A model generated the notes under the pieces. That model ran no database searches, was not told the DNA's origin, and worked only from the letters and a program-made list of their open reading frames with translations. Below are positions 7,792 through 15,149 of a stretch of DNA of 21,792 nucleotides, piece by piece; the first letter of the stretch is position 1; each line of letters begins with the position of its first letter. Position numbers and translations under genes: made by a program. Source of the stretch: JAICWP01 sp035935775 (lineage in GTDB: Bacteria; Acidobacteriota; Terriglobia; Terriglobales; Acidobacteriaceae); NCBI GenBank assembly GCA_035935775.1, contig DASYWT010000080.1, positions 1-21,792 of the forward strand, in the 5' to 3' direction.

Positions 7792-9714
7792 ATGATTCAG
7801 CTATCCTCGGCCGGGAAACGCTTCGGCGGCAAAATCCTGTTTGAAGAACTGGATTGGCTGATAACGGCGCACGACCGCGTGGGCCTGGTGGGCGCCAACG
7901 GCACCGGGAAAACCACATTGCTCAAAGTGCTGGCGGGGCTGGAAACGCTCGACTACGGCAGCATGACGGTGATGAAGGGTTGCAGCGCCGGCTACCTGCC
8001 GCAGGACGGGCTGAGCCTTTCCGGGCGCAGCGTGTTTCAAGAGTGCATGTCGGTGTTTGACGAAGTGCGCGACATGGAACGCGAGATGGAGTCGCTGGCG
8101 GAGCGCATGGCCGAGGTGGACCACACCAGCGCCGAATACGAGCAGATTGCCGACCGCTATCACCACCTGCAGGGCCAGTTCGCCGCCCACGACGGTTATG
8201 CCCTGGAGGCGCAGGTGGGCACCGTGCTCACCGGACTGGGCTTCCACAAAGAGGACTGGGGGCGCCGCACCGAAGAGTTCAGCGGCGGGTGGCAAATGCG
8301 CGTGGCCATGGCCAAGCTCCTGCTCCAGAAGCCCAACCTGCTGCTGCTCGACGAACCCACCAACCACCTTGACCTGGAAGCGCGCAACTGGCTGGAGGAG
8401 TACCTGGCGGAGTATCCGCACGCCTACGTAGTCATCTCTCACGACCGTTATTTTTTGGATGTTACGGTGAGCAAGACGGCGGACATCTGGAACCGGCGGG
8501 TTACGTTCTACACCGGAAACTACGAACAGTTCCTGAAGCAGAAGAACGAGCGCAAAGAGCAATTGCAGGCCGCTTATCGCAACCAGCGCGAGCGCATTGA
8601 GCAAGTGGAGGCGTTTATTAATCGCTTCCGCTACCAGGCCACCAAGGCCAAGCAGGTGCAGAGCCGCATCAAGGAATTAGAGCGCATGGAACGCATCGAG
8701 ATTCCGCCGGAGGAGAAGACCATCCACTTCTCCTTTCCCCAGCCCAAGGCCAGCGGGCGCATGGTGGCGGAGTTCAAGGACGTGGCCAAGAACTACGGCG
8801 AAAATCAGGTATTTCGCTCCGTCAGTTTTGTGATTGACCGCGGCGACCGCGTAGCCCTGGTGGGGGTGAACGGCGCGGGAAAATCAACCCTGATCAAGCT
8901 GCTGGCGGGCATTGAGCCGGTGACCGGAGGCGAACTTCGCCTCGGCCACAACGTCGAAGCTGACTACTTTGCGCAAGACCAGTACAAGGAACTGGATCCT
9001 GAGTCGCGCATGCTGGATGACCTGTGGAATCTGGCGCCCACGCACACACAAACCCAATTGCGCAGCCTGCTGGGGGCGTTCCTGTTTTCCGAGGATGACG
9101 TATTCAAGCGCCTGGGAGTGCTCTCTGGCGGCGAGCGTAACCGCTATGCTCTGGCGCGCATGCTGCTGCGGCCGTCAAACTTCCTCCTGCTCGATGAGCC
9201 CACCAACCACCTGGATATGCGCGCCAAAGACATGCTGCTGGAGGCGCTGGAGCAATACACCGGTACGGTGGTGTTCGTTTCTCACGACCGCTACTTTATT
9301 GACAAGCTGGCGACCAGGGTGTTCGAGATCGGCGAGGGCGAGGTGCGCGTCTTTCCGGGCAACTACGAGGATTACCTGTGGCGGAAGCAGAACCGGGGCG
9401 AACTGCCAGCGGAGGAGAAATCGCCGGTCAGCGCTTCCCTCGCTGGAGGCAATGGCAGCCAGCCGCCGGCGCCCAAACAGAAGAAGATAAACCCCATTAA
9501 GCTACGGGAGATGGAACAACGGCGCAACCAACTGGAAACAGACATCGCCAGCGCCGAAAGCGATATTGCCGCATGCGAGCAGGCCCTGCAGGTGTTTGTG
9601 AGCGCCGAAGAAAGTCTGCGGCAAACCAATTTGCTGGAACAGCGGCGGCGGGAACTGGCGGAGATGATGGCGAAGTGGGAAAAGGTGTCGCAGGCGCTGG
9701 AGGCAGCTACTTAG
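7792..9714 (+). CDS. ABC-F family ATPase (Uup/YheS-like)
   Basis: This 640-residue soluble protein has two ABC ATPase domains and no membrane helix, the layout of ABC-F proteins that act on the ribosome. The first domain has Walker A GANGTGKTT (residues 34-42), signature FSGGW and Walker B LLLLDEPTNHLD. A charged linker with helices (KQKNERKEQLQAAYRNQRER, QVQSRIKELERMERI) follows, the place of the P-site tRNA interaction motif. The second domain has GVNGAGKST, LSGGERNRYALA and LLLDEPTNHLD. After a Pro/Gly-rich spacer comes a C-terminal coiled coil of about 70 residues, as in Uup. Length is normal for the family. ABC-F members protect or rescue stalled ribosomes; which subtype this is cannot be decided by eye. 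Confidence 0.95.
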   Translation: MIQLSSAGKRFGGKILFEELDWLITAHDRVGLVGANGTGKTTLLKVLAGLETLDYGSMTVMKGCSAGYLPQDGLSLSGRSVFQECMSVFDEVRDMEREMESLAERMAEVDHTSAEYEQIADRYHHLQGQFAAHDGYALEAQVGTVLTGLGFHKEDWGRRTEEFSGGWQMRVAMAKLLLQKPNLLLLDEPTNHLDLEARNWLEEYLAEYPHAYVVISHDRYFLDVTVSKTADIWNRRVTFYTGNYEQFLKQKNERKEQLQAAYRNQRERIEQVEAFINRFRYQATKAKQVQSRIKELERMERIEIPPEEKTIHFSFPQPKASGRMVAEFKDVAKNYGENQVFRSVSFVIDRGDRVALVGVNGAGKSTLIKLLAGIEPVTGGELRLGHNVEADYFAQDQYKELDPESRMLDDLWNLAPTHTQTQLRSLLGAFLFSEDDVFKRLGVLSGGERNRYALARMLLRPSNFLLLDEPTNHLDMRAKDMLLEALEQYTGTVVFVSHDRYFIDKLATRVFEIGEGEVRVFPGNYEDYLWRKQNRGELPAEEKSPVSASLAGGNGSQPPAPKQKKINPIKLREMEQRRNQLETDIASAESDIAACEQALQVFVSAEESLRQTNLLEQRRRELAEMMAKWEKVSQALEAAT

Positions 9715-9735
9715 CCTAAGCCGAGGTTTCAGGCT
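9712..9735. terminator. Possible hairpin terminator after the ABC-F gene
   Basis: AGCCT (9713-9717) and AGGCT (9731-9735) pair, and the stem extends inward with a few more pairs around a bulged C to a four-base loop. The hairpin starts at the TAG stop of the ABC-F gene and lies before the convergent gene end at 9754. There is no T tract, so this is tentative. Confidence 0.35.
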
Positions 9736-9753
9736 GCTTCGCTCATCAGGAAT

Positions 9754-12013
9754 TCAGTTATTGGCGGCTCCCACGGCTTGAGGTTGCGGGGCTTCAGCCA
9801 ATGGTCCCTGTGCCCTGCGGGACGACCGCAGGCCCAAAGCAGCAAGACAGTAGAGGCCCGCGGCCAGCAGCAGCAGCGCGCGCATGCCGGTGAACATGGA
9901 AACGTTCTCGAGCAGACCGCCGGCAACCGCTCCCAACATATTGGCGCCGAGCGCGGCACTGGGAGAGTCGGTTACACGGAACTCGCGGGCAAAGAGTAAC
10001 CCGGCAAAAAATATAGGCACGGAGAAAACGGCGGCGGCAATCCAACCCGCTAACGCGGCGGAATCTCCCAGGCGGTCGAAGGGGAACCAGTAAGCGCCAG
10101 CCAGGCCCAGGAGCAAGCAGGCCGGCCACCATCCAGCGTGCCGGCCACGGCTTCCGCTGTCGTTCAATGACGGCATTGGCGACCAGCAATGTTGTGAGCA
10201 ACGCAGTCAGCACCACCCCGTTTACCTGCCAGGTGGTGCCGAAATAAAGCGCCAGCCGGCTGATGACCTGCGTCTCCAGCAGCAGAAATCCGGCGCCCAT
10301 GGCAAAGAAGAAGAGAGAAGGGACGCGCTGGCGCGCCTCCGGAATCTGCCAGTACAAGGCCATGGCCAGCAGAATGACCAGAAGTCCCAGAGAATAGTAG
10401 GTACGGGGAATCCAACGTCCCTGCTGGTAGAGATAAGGCCAGTCGTCGGTGGTGACCACCACCTTTTCGTCTTTTGGAAAGTGAGGTCCCGGGCTGACGA
10501 AGCGCTGCAATTCGGGATCACCGGCCAGAACCGTTTCAACCTGGCCGGAATTGGAAATGACGAAGCAGTTGGCGTCCACGCTGTAGCTGGAGGGGGCAAA
10601 GAACATGAGGGGCGGCTTGCCAAAAGTTTGCGTCAGCATGTTCTGCAGGCGCTGACCCAGCCATGGGCGCGCCACATTGAATTTCACAAACAGAACGCCG
10701 TGAGGGGTTAGATGACGCCTCGCTTCGCGCAAAGATTCCATGGTGTACACGAAGTTATCAATGCGCATGTTGGAGTAATCAGAAAATTGCGTGTGCGAAT
10801 CCAGCAGCGCAAACAAAATGAGGTCATAACTCTTGGTGGCGCGCTTAAGGAAAGCGCGGGCATCGCCCAGGTGCACTTTGACGAGCGGGGAATCATAAGG
10901 ATGTTCGGGATGCTCGCGGCGGCCCAGTTGGATAATGGCCGGGTCAATGTCCACCGCATCCACTGAGCGAGCGCCATAGCGGAGGGCGGCCGCGGCATCA
11001 TCCCCCGTGCCGGCGCCCACAATCAGCACCGCCGGGTGAGGCGTAGCAAAGCGGAAAGGCAGATTGTAAGGATTATCTTCGGGCGCCTCCTTCATGATTC
11101 CGGGGTGACGATGCAGGTATTTAGGGGAAAGATCAACGATGGTCTGATAACCGATGTGGTTGACTTCTACATTGGCGGCAGCAAAATCCCCATTAGGATA
11201 GTGAAGACGCGTGAACTCAATCTGCTGGTAGGGAGTCCACAAATCGAAATGATCAACCGTGGCAGGGTCGTGCAACAGCAGCGCCAGAGGCACAATGAGG
11301 CCGGCCATCAAAAGGCGCTCCTTAGGCGCGCGCTGCAGAAGGGCAAATCCTACCAGCACCGCGCCTAACCAGAAAGTGGGCGGCAGCATCAAGCGGCAAA
11401 CACCAAAGAACACCAGGATGCCCGCCAAGCTGCCGGCAAGATTCCAGGAATAGGCAGTCAAGGGGTTGGGCGCAAGATCCATCTGCCGGCTGACTTTCTG
11501 CCCGATGGGAATAAAAACGCAGACCAGGAGAAGCAACAGAAGTCCGGCCAGAGCCACCGATGGCAGGAAACGGCCCCAGTTCCAGGCCTCTCCAGTGCGC
11601 CAGATGTTGATGTCAGCGGCAGAACCCAGGTTCTGTGACAGGCTTTCCAGGGCCTGCTGATGCGGCCACCGAGCCAGCAGCAGCAGGCCGAATAGAGCCG
11701 TGGCTGAACTCAGCCAGCGGATGGGCTTGCGAGCCAGAGCGCAGCCGATGCCAAATCCCAAAAAACAGAGCAACAACGCGAGGTTCTTGAAATAAGCGAA
11801 AACGCGAATTTCAACCGCCATTCAACGAATGAAGGCCAGTTCCGCGAAAAGAGTCAGGAAGCTCGCCAGGAGGAGGTCAAACAAGCTCCAGTTATCACTT
11901 GTGGTGGCCACCGGCAGAAACAGGCCATGTTTCCGCCTGGCCCAGGAAAGGAAAATGCGGAAGCCCGCCAGCAGGCAGGCGGCAACAATAAAGGCGGATG
12001 AGCGCGACATCAT
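9754..12013 (-). pseudogene. Polytopic membrane protein with spermidine-synthase-like domain, interrupted twice
   Basis: The protein would have N-terminal membrane helices, a Rossmann methyltransferase-like domain and more C-terminal helices. The Rossmann domain has LIVGAGTGDDAAAALRYGA, AVDIDPAII and GDARAFLK, the SAM/dcSAM-binding layout of spermidine synthases. Two lesions break the frame. At 11822-11824 a TGA stands between FAELAFIR and MAVEIRVFAYFKNL; related proteins, as I recall them, have Trp there. Near 10105-10130 the frame shifts by one base: the coding sequence continues as LLGLAGAYWFPFDRLGD in another frame to the stop at 9754. Total length (2260 bases, 3n+1) fits one extra base. 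The ATG right after the TGA could restart translation. Either a decaying gene or sequencing errors explain this. Proteins of this type lack a clear polyamine role. Confidence 0.8.
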
Positions 12014-12149
12014 GATGGAGGAGTGCTGAAGCCAAAGTGATACGGAGCGGCGTCACAGTCAAGCAAATTGCAAGCAGGGTGACACCGTAGACAAGAGAAG
12101 GAAGCCTCGCCAATCATCCCGTGTGGAGATCAGCAAGTTCGGCTGGGTT

Positions 12150-12569
12150 CTACTGCACGCCGACGCTTCCCCGGTGGGAAGCACCCGGCGCCTGAGCCAC
12201 AACGCTGGTTACGATGTCCGCGGGTCTGACGGCTTGGTCGTAAATTTCGCTGACGCCGTTATTTATGGCCGATTGCAAGGTCATCACATCCGGGTCCCCA
12301 GGGATAAGCACAGCGATAAAGGCGCGCGGAAATACAAGATGCAAGACTCCCGCCAGGGGCCAGCCGTCGCCGCCTTCGCCTAAGCGTGAAGAGACAATGG
12401 CCAGATCGAAGTAATGCTGGGTGATGGCCAGCAGGGCAGTGGGCAAATCGCGGGCAATGATGACCACATAGCCATTCCCGGTCAAAGCGGTCTGGAACGC
12501 AGTGAGCGCTTCCAGATCGGAGGCCACGACCAGAGCGGTCTTAAGCGGGGCTGAGGTCCGGGCGTTCAT
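12150..12569 (-). CDS. Degenerate receiver-domain protein
   Basis: This 139-residue protein starts at the ATG at 12567-12569, which overlaps the TGA stop of the upstream receiver gene by four bases (ATGA), so translation is probably coupled. The fold follows a CheY-like receiver: TALVVAS for strand 1, HYFDLAIV for strand 3, FIAVLIPGDP for strand 4 and a helix-rich end. All key residues are lost. The acidic pair after strand 1 reads Ala-Ser, the phosphorylation site aligns with Ser60 (FDLAIVSS where active receivers have D), the conserved Thr region reads LIPG, and the usual Lys-Pro reads Arg-Pro (R115-P116). It should not accept phosphate and may act as a binding partner. It is the last gene of the gas vesicle cluster. 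Confidence 0.72.
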   Translation of the reverse strand: MNARTSAPLKTALVVASDLEALTAFQTALTGNGYVVIIARDLPTALLAITQHYFDLAIVSSRLGEGGDGWPLAGVLHLVFPRAFIAVLIPGDPDVMTLQSAINNGVSEIYDQAVRPADIVTSVVAQAPGASHRGSVGVQ

Positions 12570-12964
12570 TTCCAATCCCTCAGATCGCGCCTGTGGGTGA
12601 GCAGGCGGTGGAGCGCCGGCACCAGCTCTTTGAGGTCCACCGGCTTGGTGGCCAGGTAATCCACCCGAAGCTCCAGAGCCTTACGGGAGTTGTCAGAGCT
12701 GGCATAACCGGTGCAAATCACCACCACCGGCTTGGGCGTAAGGTTGCCGGCAGCGCTAGCCACGTCGAGGCCGATATCCGGTTGCTCCATGTTCAAATCG
12801 GTGATGATGGCGTCAAATCTGCTGCCATTGTTGAGCAGATGCAGGGCTTCGGCACAACTGTGTGCCGCTGCCACCTTGTAGCCCTCCTGCTCAAAGACCA
12901 TTTGCAGGGTTCGGGCGACGCTAACCTCGTCGTCTACGATCAGGAGTGAGGGCTTACGTGGCAT
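12566..12964 (-). CDS. Single-domain response regulator (receiver only)
   Basis: This 132-residue CheY-like receiver has no output domain. Conserved residues are intact: the acidic pair Asp11-Asp12 after LLIV, phosphoacceptor Asp56 (DAIITDLNM), Thr85 (VVICTGY) and Lys107 (LATKPVDL). The C-terminal part (LRVDYLA, KPVDL, LHRL) is very close to that of the receiver at 13035-13448, so the two look like tandem duplicates. It overlaps the degenerate receiver gene by four bases and starts 70 bases after the other receiver. Lacking a DNA-binding domain, it must act by protein contacts, for example in a phosphorelay or on a Gvp protein. No clear ribosome binding site is seen upstream of the ATG. Confidence 0.9.
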   Translation of the reverse strand: MPRKPSLLIVDDEVSVARTLQMVFEQEGYKVAAAHSCAEALHLLNNGSRFDAIITDLNMEQPDIGLDVASAAGNLTPKPVVVICTGYASSDNSRKALELRVDYLATKPVDLKELVPALHRLLTHRRDLRDWK

Positions 12965-13034
12965 TCGACGATAGGCCGGCCAAGGTGGTTGCCGTAATTG
13001 TACACCACTAGAAAAAAACCCAGCAGAAAGGCCC

Positions 13035-13448
13035 CTAAGCCAGTGCCCGCTCCAAATTGACGGCGCGCCGGGTAACGAGCCGGTGCAGGGCGGCCTTGAT
13101 CTCTTCCAAGTCCACCGGTTTCAGCGCCAGGTAGTCAACCCGCAGGGCCAAAGCAGCCCGCAACTGCTCCAAAGTGGGATAGCCGGTATAAATGACCACC
13201 GCCGGTGGCGGCTTAAGTTCCTTTGCCTGGCGCGCCAGTTCGAGGCCCAAGCCGGTGCGTTCCATGTTGAGGTCTACAATGACGGCATCGTACTTACGAG
13301 CCTGCATTCGCTCGTCGGCTTCCGCGTAGGTGCTAGCCGTATCCACCTGATAGCCTTGTTCCTGCAGGATAGCGCTGAAAGTAAACAGGATGCCGGGCTC
13401 ATCTTCCGCGAGCAGAACCCCCATGCGTTTGGCTCGGATGGAAGTCAA
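13035..13448 (-). CDS. Single-domain response regulator (receiver only)
   Basis: This 137-residue CheY-like receiver keeps the active residues: Glu15-Asp16 (LLAEDE), phosphoacceptor Asp59 (DAVIVDLNM), Thr88 (IYTGY) and Lys110 (LALKPVDL). The TTG start at 13448 is chosen because CCAGGAG stands seven bases upstream; the in-frame ATG at 13424 has no such site. There is no output domain. Near-identical blocks with the receiver at 12566-12964 (VDLNME, LRVDYLA, KPVDL, LHRL) point to a duplication. It follows gvpG after 113 noncoding bases. The likely phosphodonor is the histidine kinase at 15150-17267, judged by linkage only. Confidence 0.9.
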   Translation of the reverse strand: MTSIRAKRMGVLLAEDEPGILFTFSAILQEQGYQVDTASTYAEADERMQARKYDAVIVDLNMERTGLGLELARQAKELKPPPAVVIYTGYPTLEQLRAALALRVDYLALKPVDLEEIKAALHRLVTRRAVNLERALA

Positions 13449-13561
13449 CGGGTAACTCCTGGGGACTGAAGGAGAAGATGTGGGAGCGCGGGCGAGGGGT
13501 TGCGCAGGCTACTGGCTTGTGAGTGTCCACAGCGCGCCACCCGGGCGATTCGGCGGCGATT

Positions 13562-13858
13562 TCAGCGATGATCCATCGAAATCGGCCCTTCTTCGGCGGG
13601 CAAGCCGGCCAGTTCCCGCTTACGCTTCTGCAGCTCACGCAACTCGCGAATAATGCCGGCTTCCTCGGCCACGTACTCTTCCTCGGAGATTTGGCCTTCC
13701 TCCAGCTTCAGCTGCAGCTCCAGCAGGCGTTCTTTGAGGGGAGTGTCGTCGGTGTACTCCTGCTCCGCCACGCGCTGCAGAGTGCGCAAGATGAACTTGA
13801 ATCCGCTAAGCGGCGAGAGCAAAAGGTCGTCCAGAAGCAGCATCGAAATGATCCCCAT
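13562..13858 (-). CDS. gvpG: Gas vesicle protein GvpG
   Basis: This is a small (98-residue) acidic helical protein. The N-terminal block MGIISMLLLDDLLLSPLSGF is followed by helices with AEQEYTDDTPLKERLLELQL and EEGQISEEEYVAEEAGIIREL. This is the GvpG pattern: a hydrophobic start, then a coiled coil with a GEISEEEY-like motif. GvpG is an accessory protein of gas vesicle assembly, a minor component thought to interact with GvpF/L. The ATG at 13858 is ten bases after the stop of the gvpF/L gene. A GTG at 13885, overlapping that gene and preceded by GGAG, would add nine residues. The short form is closer to known GvpG starts. Confidence 0.88.
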   Translation of the reverse strand: MGIISMLLLDDLLLSPLSGFKFILRTLQRVAEQEYTDDTPLKERLLELQLKLEEGQISEEEYVAEEAGIIRELRELQKRKRELAGLPAEEGPISMDHR

Positions 13859-13868
13859 GGGGCGCCGC

Positions 13869-14759
13869 TCAGGAAGCGGTGCCACGCTCCAGCTTCAACC
13901 GTATGTTCACGAAATTATAGGGCGGCCATGGCCCCGTGTACTTGAAGTTCAGCAATTCGCCGTAGTGTTTGGCGATTTTGTTGACGGCGGCATCAAAGTC
14001 GCGCTCCCGGTCGCGTTCCACCAGGAAAGCGGCATTCATGATCATCTTGTCGCCGATGGGTTTGTTGTCGCGCGAAGCCTCACACACACCGCGCAAGGCT
14101 TCATAAATGTCGCGCACGTACTGCGCCGAGCGCTCCGACAGCGCCTTGTCAATCATGCGGCCCAACTGCATGCGGGCAAAATAGGTGGACTGCAGGTGCT
14201 TGCGGGTGATCTCCTGGTGGAAGCGGCGGATTTCTTCGTCGGCGTCCTTGAGTTCCTCGATAATACGGTCGCGGTCCCAGTTCACCTTGAGCCCAAACTC
14301 GAGCTTGCCTTCCATTTGTTTGAGCACATCCTTCAGGGAAACGTAAATGCTGCGCAGGACCTCGCGAATATCGTTGTCGGTGCGGAAGACGGTGCCAAAA
14401 CTCATGGGGATGATGGTGTGGGTCTTCATCACGGTTTCGATCACGTGCTCGTGGGCCAGGGCGTTTTCCCGGGTGGGATCAAAGATGTAGACGGAAGTCT
14501 TGCTGACGATGGCGGCGATGTCCTGGAAATTTATCGTGTAAACCGGCTCCCCGGCGCCGCCAATTCCCATCTTGCCGAAGGAAAGCGGCTGCTTGGCTTC
14601 GATGATGCCGTAAACGTAGCGGCCGCCTTCGGCGCTGGCGGACTCGGCAGGAACGGGAAACTCGGTTATGCGCACGTGAACATCTTCCGCCGGGCTTTTT
14701 TCCGCTTTGGCGGCTCTCCTGGGCGCCTTAGTCTCGGTTCGCCTCTGCCGGTTATCCAT
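13869..14759 (-). CDS. Gas vesicle protein GvpF/GvpL family (paralogue 3)
   Basis: This 296-residue GvpF/L protein is the full-length type. The N-terminal domain starts RYVYGIIEAKQPL, continues INFQDIAAIVSKTSV, HEHVIETVMKTHTIIPMSFGTVF and EGKLEFGLKV, and the C-terminal domain ends with TGPWPPYNFV, the family's signature. It has an extra charged extension of about 45 residues before RYVYG, rich in Arg, Lys and Glu. GvpF/L proteins bind GvpA and help nucleate vesicles. The ATG overlaps the stop region of the upstream receiver gene by eight bases, with GAGGAA just upstream, so the two are probably translated together. gvpG follows directly. Confidence 0.94.
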   Translation of the reverse strand: MDNRQRRTETKAPRRAAKAEKSPAEDVHVRITEFPVPAESASAEGGRYVYGIIEAKQPLSFGKMGIGGAGEPVYTINFQDIAAIVSKTSVYIFDPTRENALAHEHVIETVMKTHTIIPMSFGTVFRTDNDIREVLRSIYVSLKDVLKQMEGKLEFGLKVNWDRDRIIEELKDADEEIRRFHQEITRKHLQSTYFARMQLGRMIDKALSERSAQYVRDIYEALRGVCEASRDNKPIGDKMIMNAAFLVERDRERDFDAAVNKIAKHYGELLNFKYTGPWPPYNFVNIRLKLERGTAS

Positions 14760-15141
14760 GCCAGTTCCTCAAGATGGTTTTCAACGTCTGCAAGAACTCA
14801 TCAATTTCGATAGGCTTAAAGAATACTGTGATGCCTGCCTGCTCTGCCCGCTCGGTCGTTTCCCGGTTAGCATACCCCGTCAGCATCACACAGGGTACTT
14901 TGGGGTTGCGCATGCGAACGCGCTCAAACACCTCAAATCCCGTGTGGTTCTGCTCCAAGGACAGGTCGCAAAGCACCAGATCAAAATACTGCCTGGCCAG
15001 AACCGCCTCGGCTTCCCGCGAGGAGAGGGCGGTATACACCTTGTAGCCTTGCTCCTCCAGCATAAGGCGATAGGTAAGAAGCACGGAGGCTTCATCTTCT
15101 ACCACCAGCACCGCGGGCTTCTTCCCTTTCGCCATATCCAT
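14752..15141 (-). CDS. Single-domain response regulator (receiver only)
   Basis: This is a 129-residue CheY-like receiver from the ATG at 15141; a GTG at 15171 overlapping the kinase gene is an alternative. Active residues are present: Glu15-Asp16 (VLVVEDE), phosphoacceptor Asp59 (FDLVLCDLSL), Thr88 (MLTGY) and Lys109 (FFKPIEID). There is no output domain. It lies nine bases after the histidine kinase stop and overlaps the following gvpF/L gene by eight bases. The position next to the kinase makes it the most likely cognate partner. The overlap with a gas vesicle gene suggests that its job concerns vesicle assembly or its control by protein contact. Confidence 0.92.
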   Translation of the reverse strand: MDMAKGKKPAVLVVEDEASVLLTYRLMLEEQGYKVYTALSSREAEAVLARQYFDLVLCDLSLEQNHTGFEVFERVRMRNPKVPCVMLTGYANRETTERAEQAGITVFFKPIEIDEFLQTLKTILRNWHG

Positions 15142-15149
15142 CGGAAAAA

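Noticed and set aside
13003..13034. T-rich run on the minus strand after the receiver gene at 13035, a possible terminator
   Set aside because: Seven T follow a GC-rich stretch, but I could not draw a convincing stem. Termination here would also separate the two paired receivers.
13653..14813. Plus-strand open frame of about 386 codons opposite gvpG and gvpF/L
   Set aside because: The minus strand encodes recognisable GvpG and GvpF/L proteins. The plus frame has no recognisable domain.
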